Source of the DNA: Clonostachys chloroleuca
Taxonomy: Eukaryota; Ascomycota; Sordariomycetes; Hypocreales; Bionectriaceae
Assembly (NCBI GenBank): GCA_037952775.1
Contig: JBANAY010000003.1
Span: 7,440,001-7,504,000 of the forward strand
Direction of reading: 5' to 3'
DNA: 64,000 bases
The stretch's first letter is position 1; every line of letters begins with the position of its first letter. Made by a program: the position numbers and the translations under genes. Below are positions 23,961 to 36,786 of this stretch, in pieces. The notes beneath the pieces are model-generated. The model did not search any database, was not told the DNA's origin, and was given only the letters and a program-made list of their open reading frames with translations.

Positions 23961-26540
23961 TCTATCTATAGATAAAGTCTGCTGCTAAATAATATAGAGA
24001 GCCTATCTATAAAGCAGTAGCTATTAGTAGCTAGTAAGTAATAATAAACCTAATATATTAAATATAAAGTAGTCTAGGTAATTCTAATAACTTCTCTATA
24101 TATAAAAAGTATACTTATTATTTTTTTACTCTTTACTTAACTCTTAATAACTAAATCTAGCTATATTAAAACTAGAACTCTAATAAGTAAAGACTTTAAA
24201 TTAATATTCTCTCTAATTAGAAAATTAGCTAAATTTCTTTTTATAGAGTTTATAATATATAATCTCAGCCTCTATATATCTAACTTTAGAGGTACTTAAA
24301 AGCTTTACTTAGGGTATAAGTTTAAGAAGATTATAATAATACTTACTAAATATCTATTTAATAAAAGAATTAAAGAAGAGTATATACTACTTATTAAAAT
24401 AGCTATTAAGAACCTAGCTGAATTTAGTTATAAAAATCTCCTTTACTCTATCTCTAAATACTTTAAATAGCTAAAGAAGAATAAGTTATAATAGAACTAT
24501 ATTATAATATTTACTAAAATCTTATAATAAGCTAAAGACTTATTCTTTAAACTTTAATAATTACTAACTCTAGAACCTGCTATATATAAAAGAAAGTTAA
24601 TTATAATATCTAGTAAAAATACTAGGTCTATAATCTATAAGAATATAGAAGAAAACCTCTATACCTTAGCTAAGTAGGTTAAAGAAAAAGCTTTAGCTCT
24701 AACTATTCTATTATTAGCTACTAAGAAGGTAAAACTTATACTCCCTAAAGAAGAAGAAAACTCTTTTAAAGAAATAGATAACTAGAGTATAGTAGAATAT
24801 AATAATAAGGATAAAAATATTCTAACTATAATAAATAAGAAATCCTACTCTAAAATATCTAATTTAGCTACTAAGAAAGCTATTAAGGAAAAACCTACTA
24901 TATTAAAGTTAAAAATAGTTAAAATCTTATCTAATATAGAGATAGAATTTAACTCTTTAGATAAAGATAAAATATCTATAGCTAAAGATAATAAGAGTAA
25001 TAGTAAGAAGTATCTAATAACTATAGAAAACTATAGCTATTATATAGGCTAAATAGTTATATATAATTAGAATAATAAAATACCCTATTAGAATATATAT
25101 TTTAATTATTACTAAGTTAAAAGTAGTATAGAGTCTCTTAATATCTTAGTACTTAACTATATTATAACTAGCTTTAGAAATATCTAAGAATCTAAGAAAT
25201 CTAATTATTCTATTATAGAAGAATTTTATAAAGTAGAAGATAAAATTAAATAGATTTAGAATAAAATTACTAAAATAAAGAAATTAAAGCTAGCTACTAA
25301 TTAAAAGAACTATATTAGTAAAAGTATCTTTATTAGATATATTAAGTAGTAGGTAGATACTACTATTAAAACTTATATTTATAATAAAAGTAAATATAAT
25401 ATAAATAGATAAAGTACTAAAAACTCTAATAACTAACTACTAGTAAAAATTAAAATCTTAGCTCTTTAGTTTATTAACTTATACTCCTTTAATAGCTAGA
25501 TAGTAGTAAAACTTATATTCTTAGACTATATAGATTTAATAATTATTAGCTAAATATTAAAAGCTAAAATCTAAGCTATCTATATCTAAGAAATATATAT
25601 AAGATATATTAATAAAGACCTTAGATAGAAGATAGAGATATCTAATTATAAAATAGTTAATTAGAACTTTAATAAACTCTTTAAGAAGATAATTAAAAAA
25701 CTTAATACTTATTTTAATAAACTAGAGGAAAATAAGATAACTCTAGAAGAAAGTAATATAGCTCTAGAGGAAAATAATAAGATATTAAATAAAAGTAATA
25801 TAGCTCTTTAGCTTAAGATTAATATACTTAAGAAAGCTATTCTTAAGAATAAATAAGCTTAATTAGGGTATAAAGCTCTATAATTACTTTTTAATAAAGA
25901 AGAATTAGAATTAGAGGTAGATAGAGTTAATATAATTCTATTTAAGACTCTAGCTACTAGAAAGAAGGTAAAGTTAGCTATTAAAATACTATTTAAGAAA
26001 ATACTAGCTAAGGTAGTAGTAGGAAAGTTAGCTATATAGCTAAGAACTCTAGCTAAGTATAAGCTGGAAATAGATATAGGGAAATCTATAGAGTAGTAGA
26101 ATAAATAGTAGAATTTAGAGGTAGAGTAAAGATAGAAGAAAGTAGTACCTATTATAATAAAAAGTATAAACTAGATTAGGTATAAGTAAAAATAAGTATA
26201 AGAATAAATAGAAAAAGATTAGATATAAGTATATAATTACTAAAGATAGAATAAAGTAACTAAATATTTTCTTTATAGGATAATATATAGTAATTATATA
26301 ATAGCTAATTTACCTTTAGTTAATTCTCTTTTATTAATAAAGCAGGCTAAATATAGCTAGACTACTAAAAGTAGTAGTATTTTTTCTTTTATCTATAGTA
26401 CTTATTATACTATAAACAGGGGCTATATAGAGCTCCCTATAAAAGAGCTAGAAATAGCTAATAGATAGAAGAGAATCTAAGCTTTAAGAATTATACTACC
26501 TTATATATAAGTAAAGGTATTATAAACCTAGGTTTTAACT
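23961..26540 (+). other. RIP-mutated long Lys/Glu/Asn-rich reading stretch of unknown origin
   Basis: The plus strand reads with few stops other than RIP-type ones from about 24,300 to 26,260. Around 25,700-25,860 it has a coiled-coil-like heptad pattern (KLEENKITLEESNIALEENN). Its position before the protease of gypsy polyprotein 2 would suit a gag, yet no zinc knuckle is visible and it is long. It may also be a separate transposon ORF. I do not recognise the family. Confidence 0.35.
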
Positions 26541-26544
26541 ATAA

Positions 26545-26632
26545 CCTGTCAGAACCTGGCTACCCTGTAGCTAAGTATAAATAATATATCTATAGCGCCA
26601 GGCTGGTTATGGCCAGTTTCGAGCGTAATAAT
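26545..26632. other. Small GC-rich patch in RIP-mutated DNA
   Basis: About 88 bp beginning ACCTGTCAGAACC retain CA, TG and CG dinucleotides while both flanks have almost none. It contains short inverted repeats (GGCTACCCTGTAGC; GCCAGGCTGGTTATGGCC). It could be the end of an LTR (TGTCAGAACC...) or a small late insertion. Confidence 0.4.
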
Positions 26633-26639
26633 AAAATAA

Positions 26640-28182
26640 TATTAAATTAGAAAACTCTAGAAGCTATTAAAGAAGGAAATTTAATTAATATTATTATAAA
26701 TATTAAGATTAAGAGATACTAGCTTATAGTATAGATAAACTATAGAGTATTATATAATTATATCTTATTAATAGTAATTAACTAATTCTACTTACTATAG
26801 AGAATAAAGAAAAAGTTCTATAATATTATAACTCTAAATAGAATATTATTTAAGTATAATAATAGAATTATTAACTCTAAGACTAATTATTTTATAATTA
26901 AAATCTAAAAAAAGGAATTTAATATTATATATAACTTAGTATTATTAAATTCCTATAATATTATATTAGGATTACTATAGTTATAAGATATAAACTTATT
27001 AATAGACTGGTTTACTAGCTATATAGAGTAGAAAGATATTCTTATAAATTTATATTAGAATTAATAGAAATTAAAATTTTATTAGATATTAGAAGAATAT
27101 AATAATTTCTTAATAACTAAAAGTACTACTATAAAAAACTAATATAATAATTCAGAATAATAAGTAGATATAGTAGTAATAGTCTTAATAGTATTATAAC
27201 TTAATATACTAAAATCTATTCTACTAAGAGTTATAATAAATAAAATAAATCTTAAGCTAGATATAAAAATTAGAATAACCTCTAGAAATAAATTTTATTA
27301 ATTAAATATATATAATAAATTAATAAAAATATAATTATAATATTAAGTTTAATTTATAGTATAAATAAATTAGAAGGAAATAATAATAAAAAGATAAAGA
27401 AGAATATCTTAAAAAGGGAAAACTAGATTATATTCTAAAGAAATACTAGAAATATAATAAACTATTTAAGAAAACCCTAAAAACTAAACTACTATAATAT
27501 AGCTAATAGAATTATAAAATCTTTATTATTAAAGAAGAAGAACTAGCTTTTTATAAACTTTATAATCTTATAGAATTCTAATTATAAATACTCTATAAAT
27601 ATATTAATAATATATTAGTAAAAGGCTATATATAGTTATTAACTTTATTTATAGAATACCTTATAATATTTATATTTAAAAAAAATAATAAACTCTATTT
27701 AGTTATTAACTACTACTAGCTAAATAAGATTATATATAAAGATAGAATACTCTTACTACTAATTATAAAACTTAGAGATTAGTTATAGAGTAAATAGTAG
27801 TTTATTATATTAGATCTAAAGAGAGCTTATAACTTAATATAAATTAAAGAAGGAGATAAATAGAAAATAATATTTAGAATAAAGTTTAGCTTATATAAAT
27901 ATCTTATTATACCCTTTAGACTAATAAATATACTTATAATATTCTAATATTCTTAGATAATCTGAATATATATAAGGAATATATATATAAAGTTCTAAAG
28001 AAACTAGAAAATATAAATCTCCTAGTAAAATCTAAGAAAAGTTAGTTTTATATTAAAAAAGTTAACTTTCCAGAATATACTATTTAACTTAATAAAATAT
28101 AATTAGAAAAAAGTAAAATTACTATAGTTTCTAAATAGGAGAAACTAATAAATATTAAAGAAGTATAAACCTTTCTTAGATT
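26640..28182 (+). pseudogene. RIP-destroyed gypsy polyprotein 2, first part (protease and reverse transcriptase)
   Basis: An aspartic-protease-like segment ends with LLNSYNIILGLL (family: DIVLGxPWL) near 26,935-26,975. Reverse transcriptase follows at 27,650-28,170: LVINYY and LNKIIYKDRILLLLIIKLRD, IILDLKRAYNLI, IKEGD, FSLYKYLIIPFRL. The YxDD core appears lost in a short deletion near 27,940, and the reading continues to VKEVQ/TFLRFF-like sequence. It is cut at 28,182 by copia-X and resumes at 37,449. Confidence 0.7.
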
Positions 28183-28947
28183 TTTTAAAAGATTAAGGTC
28201 TCTAGTATAGGGTAGACTAGCTATAGGGTAAGCTAGATCTAGAGTAGATAAAGCCTATAGAGTAAGCTCTGAAATACTAGAGAAGGATTATTTAAAAGAA
28301 TATAGTAGAAGGTATAAGCTCTATAAGAGAAAATAAAGCTCTATTAGCTATAGGATAGCTAAGAAAGATAGACTATAGGGTAGATAAAAGAGTATATTAG
28401 TAACTTATAGAATCTCTATTTAGTAGGGAGGAAGCCCTATACTTATAGGTATTTCCAGACTATAAAGGCTCTGAAAATAATATATTACTTTCTATAATAT
28501 AGGCTTATAACTACTATAAGGTTCTTATATAGAGGGATATAAAACTACTAATATAGATACTATAGTAAATATAAAGTCTATTAATATAGCTACTATAGTA
28601 GTTATAAGGTTTACTAAACTAAATACTAAGATTCTTATATAGTAGATATAAGGTCTATTAATATAAGTACTATAGTAGATATAAAGTCTATTAATATAGC
28701 TACTTTAGTATAATATAGAATTACTAGTACAGATACTATAGTAGCTATTATAATAGTTATAACTACTAATATAATTACCCTAATAGGCAGTTATAGTAGA
28801 TTAGGCTAATAGCTTCAGAGGGCTTCTAGCTTTAGAAAGCCTTAAGTTAGTTATTTTATTCCTTCTTACTCTATATTAATTATATATTATTTAATTAATA
28901 TAGGGTAATCTTAATCTACTCTATAGTCTATAGAGTAAATCTTAATA
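28183..28947. repeat. Left terminal repeat (family A) of copia-X
   Basis: 765 bp, starting TTTTAAAAGATTAAGG and ending AAATCTTAATA. It is a more mutated version of the 18828-19596 copy; CA and TG positions of that copy appear as TA. Confidence 0.8.
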
Positions 28948-29413
28948 CCCCTTCTGAAGGAAATAACTAGATTAGATCCTTATAGTACTCTTTCAGACCT
29001 AGTAGCTCTCTAAAGACCTATTAAAGAGGTATAGTTAGTAGTTTAATTAGCCTATTAGTAGGTATAGCTTTAGTTTCCAGGTAGCTAAAGCTTACTAAAC
29101 CCTCTGTAATTTAAACCCTGTTATAGTAGAACTTTAGTAGTATATACTTAGTTCTAGTATATAGGGTAGGGTTATTACTAGTAGCTATATAGCTCTAATT
29201 ATTATAGTAGATAGTTACAGGGGTTTTTAGAGGCTGGTTTAGCTCCTTATAGAGCTCTATTAGCTACTATAGCTCTCTGAGAGCCTCTGTAAGGCTATCT
29301 GCTTCAGCCTCTACAGTAGAGAGAGCTATAGTAGTTACTTTCTTAGCTTTCTAGCTGATAGAGTCTCTAGCTAGCTTAAAGAGATATCTGTAGGTAGATT
29401 TGCTAGTAGATTT

Positions 29414-30322
29414 TGTTGAATTGAGAAACTATAGCCACTATAAGTTAGTGACCGTATCGCTATAAGTTAGCGGTTACAACCACTAACCTCTAGCGGTCGC
29501 AACCACTAACTGTTAGCGATCGTAGCCACTGACTGTTAGCGATCGCGGCTACTAACTGTTAGCGATCGCTATCCCCTGTAACAGCTAGCCAATAGCGATT
29601 GAGACCGCTATCCGATAGCGACTACGATCACTAGCCAATAGCGGTTGCAGCCACTGTAGGTCAGTGGCTACAGGCCGCTATGACCGCTACAGCTTAGCGG
29701 GCTCCAGTTCCTCTTTAGGGCTAGGAGCGTCAGCAGTATTATTTATAGGTTATTAGGCTATATTAGCCTAAATAAGGGTCTAGAAAATTCAGGAAAAATC
29801 TGAGTAACTTTTAGTAGCCTAATCTATACCTAAGCTACCCTATAACTAACCTACCCTAGACTAGATCTTAGATCTTAGATATCTCCTTCAGCTTTAAAGA
29901 TAAGATATCTAATATCTATACTTAACTAATCAGTTTAACTAGCTCTTTCAGATAAAAGTAAGTCTTAAAAAGGTTATATATATCTATCTTATAGTTTAGT
30001 AGTTATAAGTTAATTTTTTAGATTTCCTATAGTAATAAATTTTATAGAAAATCAAAAGTAGCTCGGGAAGCTACTATAGCGGGTTTTAGAGTAGTTTTTA
30101 GTTAGTAGACCTATAAGAGAAATTAGTATATTTTTCCGGTTCCTCTTACTAAAATAAGATTCTTTTGTACTATAAAATATACTATAAACTGACTTTCTAG
30201 TATAAAATTTAACTAAGTTATAGAGGAGTGTTCACTATAAGTTAGAAGCTAAATTTTCCGCTGCTGCTAGTTATAGCAGTCTTAAGACCTAATACACCTT
30301 GTAGGCCACTGTAATTTTAACA
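29414..30322 (+). repeat. Solo LTR, family B copy 1 (909 bp)
   Basis: It starts TGTTGAATTGAG and ends ATTTTAACA (mutated TTTCAACA), with target duplication GATTT at 29409-29413 and 30323-30327. TG...CA ends with inverted TGTTGAA/TTCAACA and 5-bp duplications mark it as a solo LTR. Its first 300 bp hold three TTAGCGATCG-containing units of about 23 bp and several AGCGG...CCGCT palindromes. Confidence 0.85.
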
Positions 30323-32450
30323 GATTTATCCCCTGTAAAATTACTATTATAATAGCTTTCTAGGGGCTTATTTAGTAAATAGACTATAGCTAGGCTTTTA
30401 GTACTTTTCAGGTACTATAGAAGCTTTTTAGTAGCCTTAAGATAAATTTTATAGGGCTTATATATAGCCTAGGCTAGCTACTATACTGAAAAGGCTATAT
30501 TAGGCCTAGTTTAAAGTATTAGGTATATTAAAGTCCTTATAATCTGCTGGAATAGCCTATATTCTAGGGGGTTATAGAGGCCTGTAGCTTCTATAGCTTT
30601 TATTATAAGCTTTATAAGATTAGGCTGTAGAGATACTAATAGAGGCTTTTCTTTAGTAATCTTAAAGGCCTATAACGCCTGTTTAATATACTGAGGTTAA
30701 GAGAGATATAGGGTCTTTTTAGACCTATCTTAGTAAATTTAAATCTCTAAGAAGAAAACTGCTGGCCCCTTATCTTCTATAGGGTAAACCCTATAAATTT
30801 CCTTCTTTAGCTTATTAATATAGCTAATTTCAGAGCCTATTATAAAGCAGTTATCTATATAGGTTACTATAAAAGTAGTCTTTTTAGTATTATAGAAGAC
30901 TGCTAGATTAGAGATTAGAGGGCTGAAGTTTAGAGACTTTAGTAGGGCCTTTAGTACCTCTTACTACTCTTTAGGGAATTACTTCAGGCTATATAGGGCT
31001 TTTAGTAGTAGGATAATCTGCTCTTTAGAAAGGTTATAGTCTTAAGACTTCGCTATAGTAAGTAATTTAGAGCTTTCCTTTAGCAGTTCCTTCAGGCCTT
31101 TAGGGAGCTTTATATAGAGTCTTTTAATAAGTTTACTATTTAAAAAGGCCCTTATAAAGTTAATCTGTTTAATATTATAGCTATAGATAGCTACTAGAGC
31201 TAATAGTAGCTGCTAGATTAGAGGGATAGCTATAGAAGTAAAAGTCTTATTATAATCTAGGCCTTCTACCTATAAGAACTCTCTAATAATAAGCCTAGCC
31301 TTATATTTTAATAGCTTATTATAGGGGTTAAGTTTTAGCTTTAGTACCTACTTATAGCTTAGGGCTCTATAGCCCTTAGGTAGATCTTTTAGTACTATAA
31401 AGATAAAGATTCTAGTATATATTAGCTGCTTAAGCTCGCTAAAGATAGCCTGTAGCTAGAGCTCTTTCTCTTTTAGTAGTAGCTATAGTACCTCTTTCCA
31501 GTTATTAGGCTCTAGTAAAAGCTGGGCTTTAGTATATATTATAGCGCTTGCTTAGTATACTATAGCAGTTGCCTGTACCTAGTTAGATAGGTCTATTAGA
31601 TTATCTGTAGGTTCTATATTAGGCCTTAGCTTACTGGGTTAGTATACTGTAGCTAGCGGAGTTTTAGGCTCTAAAGGCCCTATAGCTTCAGGAACTTCAG
31701 GCTCTTGAGGCTCTGAAGTAGGTGCTATAGCTAGTGGTATTTCGGGCTCTTAGAGGGGCTATTATAGTAGCTCCTGTAGCGGCTGTTATAGCGGCTCCTG
31801 TAGCGGCTGTTATAGCAGCTCTAGCAGCTCTTAAGTCTCTTTTATATACTCTATTTCCTCTATTTCCCCTTCTAAAGGTCTTAAGAGAGGTAGGTTTTAC
31901 AGTTATAAGCCCTGTTTTATAGGGCCTATATTCTCTAAAATCCTTAGATAAGAGGTCTTAGTAACTAGCCTCTTCTGTAGGATATAGATCTGATATATCT
32001 TAGAGCCTAAGAGTACTAAAATTTACTCTGAGATAGTTCTAGGGGCTAATTTAGCAGTTTTAGCCTGCTGTTTAGAATAAATAAAGGCTTTATAGTAGGC
32101 TCTAATAGCCTTATAGGTCTGAAAATTAGACCTAAAGGGGGTTTTAGGCTCTAGCTCTTAAAGAAATAGCTATTATAGGGGTAAATTATAATTACTAATA
32201 GTAGTATAATTAACTAACTAAAGGACCTCTGGAAGGATATAATATTAGAGGTATAGTAGAAGCCTAGATTACTATAAAACAGCCCTAAGCTTATTTATTA
32301 GTACTCTAATAGAGTACTCAGCAAGCTTATTTTACTAGTAAATATAGAGGCTTAAGGTACTAAAGGTAGTACCTTTAGTAGCTAACTAGTCTACTAAATC
32401 CCTTATAATTTCTCTGCTATTAAAGTAAAATTTAGCAGGATAGTAATTAT

Positions 32451-32518
32451 AGTAGTTATATAGGTACTAGCAGAAGCCTTAAATAGTAGTTATATAGGTA
32501 CTAGCAGAAGCCTTAAAT
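32451..32518. repeat. 34-bp tandem duplication
   Basis: The unit beginning AGTAGTTATATAGGTACTAG occurs twice in direct succession, with the start of a third copy at 32519. The length is not a multiple of three, so it breaks the copia-X integrase frame. Confidence 0.9.
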
Positions 32519-34572
32519 AGTAGTTATTATAATAGTTCCTTCCTTATTAGGGAGAAGAATAACCTACCTATAGTAGGTTTTTCTATTTACTAATATAAGC
32601 TCTATAGGCCTTCTATTATATAGTATAAGCTTAAGATAGAAGATATTCCCTTCTATAGAGTCTAGAGCTCTAAGCAGGTTAGGGATAGCTATATATACTA
32701 GAAGCCTATAGCTTTTAGTACTAATATAGGCTAAACAGAGGAAATCTTCCTCCCTTATAGAGCTAAAATCAGGAAGACCTTCTGTAATTTTAGTAGTTTT
32801 CTTTAGTAACTAAAGCCCTAAGTACTCTAGCTATATATACTAAATACCTACTAATTACAGTAGGTCTTTATAGGTCTTAGGTATCTATAGTAGGGGCTTA
32901 ATAGTACTAGTAGTTCCCTACTTTAGAGCCTCTTTAGTACTAAAGTTAGAATAATCTCCTTCTGAGGGCTTATAAGTAAGGACCTTAGTAGGGGTTATAG
33001 TATACTGTTTAGTAGGCTTAATAAGCTCCTCAGCAGGCTATTTAGTAAGCTTAGTAAGCTTACTAGGCCCTATAAAGTCTAGGGCCTTAGGGGCCTATTT
33101 AGAGGCCTTAGAGGGGATTTAAACCTCTATAGGGTAGCTATAGCTAGTATAGATAGAGAGCTCCTTTAGTATTATTAGCTTAGGGGTCTTTTCCCCCTTT
33201 AGCTATAGATAAAAGCTATATTTTTTAAAGTTCAGCAGGCTATAGTAGGTTCTATTATCTATAAATAGCTATTATCTTAGAAGGGTACCCCCTGAACTAT
33301 AGTATCTTATTCTACTAATTATATTAATCTCTAGGGTAAGTAGGAAAAGAGCTTCTTTTAGCTCTAAGTTCCTATAGATTAGGGGGTTTAGAGAGATTAG
33401 AATTTAAAATATAGTAGTTCTAATATCTCTAGAGTAGGCTTTACTAGTAGCTATAAGAATAAAGCCTGCTTTAGAGTATTTTAGGGCTTTATAATCCTTA
33501 TAATAGATTTTATTATTTACTAAGTAAACTATAGAGCCTGTATTATATAGAAGGGTATTTAGCAGTCTATACCCCTAACTACTAAAGCTAGTAGTAATAG
33601 GAGCTGCTATAATTCCAGTAGGTTTAGGGAACTAATAGGTCTAGAAGGCTGGCTAGGGGCTCTCTTTATTACTATCTTCTAGTAGGCTTTGAAGGTTTTC
33701 TAGGCTATAGCCTAGGGTAAAACTAGCAGGTTTAGCTAGCTTATCTTTAGGGGCTTTAGGCTTTAATCCCTTCTATTAGATCTTTCCCTTAGAGGTCTTT
33801 TTAGAACTTAAGGGCTTCTTTTTAGTAGGTCTTTTAGTATATTTAGCCCTATAATTAGTAGCCTTAGCTACTAAAGAGCTCTTATTATACTATTCCTCCA
33901 GAAGGTCTACTATAAGGAACTATAGGTTTAGAGGCTCTAAGAAGCTTTTAGAGGCTTTAGTAACCCTAATATTATTCTGTTAGTACTTAGCCTACTATAG
34001 GAAGATCCCTTTTAGAGCCTCTAGATACTAATTAGCCTGATCTATAGAGATTATAGTAACCTGAGCTAGTAATAGCCTAGCTAGAAGGTTATTAAATATA
34101 CTATTAAAAGCCTCTAAAGAGTTTTTAAAGTCCCTGTAATAGAGCCTGTAAAATTAGATATATAGATAGCTGTACTGAATTTCAGTACTATAAGAGAACT
34201 ATTTAATTAGTAACTTATAGGCTTTTATAGGGGAGGTCTACTAAGTTATAGTAGCTTATAGACCCTCTGTATAGCTATCTTTTAGTAATATAAGTAAGAT
34301 AGCCTGGTCTGGATCTAATAGCTACTGGGCTATAGTAGGTTCTACTATAAATAGTAGTAAACTAAAGGCTCTGAATTAAATCTCTAGAGCCTATTTCTAC
34401 TAATTAAAGTTATAAGGTTTCTATAATTTAGAGACTTCAGGGAACTTATAGATCCTTTTATTAAAACCCTTAATAATAGAATCTTTAAAAACTCTAGTTA
34501 GGGGGTTAAAGCTTTAAAAGCTCTATAAGCTAGACTATTATAAAGCCTGATTACTCTATAAGCTAGTACTAG

Positions 34573-35481
34573 TGTTGAAATTACAGTGACCTACAAGGTA
34601 TATTAGGTCTTAAGACCGCTATAACTAGCAGCAGCAGAAAATTTAGCTTCTAACTTATAGTAAACACTTCTCTATAACTTAGTTAAATTTTATACTAGAA
34701 AGTTAGTTTAGAGTATATTTTATAGTACAAAAGAATCTTATTTTAGTAAGAGAAACTGGAAAAATATACTAATTTCTCTTATAGATCTACTGACTAAAAA
34801 CTACTCTAAAACCCACTATAGCAGCTTCCCGGGCTACTTTTGATTTTCTATAAAATTTATTACTATAGGAAATCTAAAAAATTAACTTATAACTACTAAA
34901 CTATAAGATAGATATATATAACCTTTTTAAGACTTACTTTTATCTGAAAGAGCTAGTTAAACTGATTAGTTAAGTATAGATATTAGATATCTTATCTTTA
35001 AAGCTGAAGGAGATATCTAAGATCTAAGATCTAGTCTAGGGTAGGTTAGTTATAGGGTAGCTTAGGTATAGGTTAGGCTACTAGAAGTTACTCAGATTTT
35101 TCCTGAATTTTCTAGACCCTTATTTAGGCTAATATAGCCTAATAACCTATAAATAACACTGCTGATGCTCCTAGCCCTAAAGAGGAACTGGAGCCCGCTA
35201 AGCCGTAGCGGTCATAGCGGCCTGTAGCCACTGACCCACAGTGGCTGCAACCGCTATTGGCTAGTGATCGTAGTCGCTATCGGATAGCGGTCTCAATCGC
35301 TATTAGCTAGCTGTTACAGGGGATAGCGATCGCTAACAGTTAGTGGCCGCAATCGCTAACAGTCAGTAGCTACGATCGCTAACAGTTAGTGGTTGCGACT
35401 GCTAGAGGTTAGTGGTTGCAACCGCTAACTTATAGCGATACAGTCACTAACTTATAGTGGCTATAGTCTCTCAATTCAACA
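34573..35481 (-). repeat. Solo LTR, family B copy 2, inverted (909 bp)
   Basis: Reverse complement of the 29,414 copy and exactly the same length. Ends are TGTTGAAATTAC and CAATTCAACA; target duplication ACTAG is at 34568-34572 and 35482-35486. The opposite orientation of copies 1 and 2, each with its own duplication, shows they are two insertions and not the ends of one element. Confidence 0.87.
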
Positions 35482-35816
35482 ACTAGTAGTACTAAAAGCC
35501 TATTAACTAGTACTAGTAGTACTAGGGGTCTACTATAATTATAATAGGTTTATAGTAGCTATTAGCTACTAAAAGGTTTACTATATAGTAATAATAGCTT
35601 TAGTAGTATTTAGATTCTGAAGGCTCTAAGTAATAGTAGTACTTTCTACTATAGAGCCTGAAGGAATAGTACTAGTAGTACTAAAATTAACTAGTTAATT
35701 AGCTATAGTAGTAGTACTAACTATTAGAATAGTACTAGTAGTACTAAAAGTAATCAGTTAGCTAGGTATAGTAATAGTACTAGCTATTAGAATAGCTACT
35801 GAAGAAGGGTAAGTTT

Positions 35817-36585
35817 TTTTAAAAGATCAAGGTCTCTAGTATAGGGTAGACCAGTTATAGGGTAAGCTGGGTCTAGGGTAGATAAAGCTTATAGGGTAGG
35901 CTCCGAAATACTAGAGAAGGATTATTTAAAAAGATATAGTAGAAGGTATAGGCTCTATAAGAGAAAATAAAGCTCTATTAATTATAGAGTAGCTAAGAAA
36001 GATAGACTATAGGGTAGATAAAAGAGTATATTAGTAACTTATAGAATCTCTATCTAGCAGGGAGGAAGCTCTGTACTTATAGGTATTTCCAGACTATAAA
36101 GGCCCTGAAGATAATATATTACCTTCTATAATATAGGCTTATAACTGCTATAAGGTTCTTATACAGAGGGATATAAGACTACTAATACAGATACTATAGT
36201 AAATATAAAGTCTGCTAATATAGCTATTATAATAGTTATAAGGTTTACTAAACTAAGTACTAAGGTTCTTATATAGTAGATATAAGGTCTGCTAATATAA
36301 GTACTGTAGCGGATATAAAGTCTGCTAATACAGCTGCTTCAGTATAATATAGGATCACTAGTATAGATACTATAGCAGCTATTATAGCAGTTATAACCGC
36401 TAATATAATTACCCTAATGAGCAGCTACAGTAGGTTAGGCTAGTAGCTTCAGAGGGCTTCCAGCTTTAGAGAGCCCTAAGTTAGTTATTTTATTCCCCCT
36501 TACCCTATACTAATTATATATTATTTAATTAATTAATATAGGGTAATCTTAATCTACCCTATAGTCTATAGGGTAGATCTTAATA
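35817..36585. repeat. Solo family-A terminal repeat (769 bp)
   Basis: Same length and ends as the 18,828 copy (TTTTAAAAGATCAAGG ... AGATCTTAATA), with target duplication AGTTT at 35812-35816 and 36586-36590. It lies inside copia-X, only 201 bp from that element's own right terminal repeat. Confidence 0.82.
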
Positions 36586-36786
36586 AGTTTTAGTATCTTT
36601 AGGAGCTGATCTCTCTATATAGCTATTTTTATTAGCTATTTTAGATTTTCTTTTAGTAAAGGAAACTACTAAGACCTAGGCTAAGGTATAGAGTAAGTAT
36701 ATAACTTTCCTAGTATAAGGTAAGAACTCTTAAATCTGAAAATATAGCTCTTTTTTATAAGATAGAGCTCTTTCGAGCTTATAACC

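Larger units (their letters stand above)
28948..36786 (-). pseudogene. Copia-X polyprotein, decayed and interrupted
   Basis: Minus-strand reading of 31,460-30,380 gives a typical copia reverse transcriptase: LKLKLNPYNKLLKYKARLIIREFL, VEGLDYNKTF, INFIRAFLNSKL, LLKALYSLK, then TFIVTYIDNCFIIG (YxDD-type core changed to YIDN) and FFLEI. Integrase, protease and gag should lie toward 34,500 and RNase H near 29,000-29,400. A 34-bp tandem duplication (32451-32518) shifts the frame in the integrase region. Stops are mostly TAG/TAA at former Gln/Trp codons. Confidence 0.68.

Noticed and set aside
31734..31922. 62-codon frame rich in Ala/Val
   Set aside because: It comes from a short GCGGCT-type tandem repeat on the strand opposite to copia-X pol and has no independent support.
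29414..35481. The two 909-bp B repeats as inverted ends of one DNA transposon
   Set aside because: Each has its own different 5-bp duplication (GATTT and ACTAG), and the DNA between them is the interior of copia-X.
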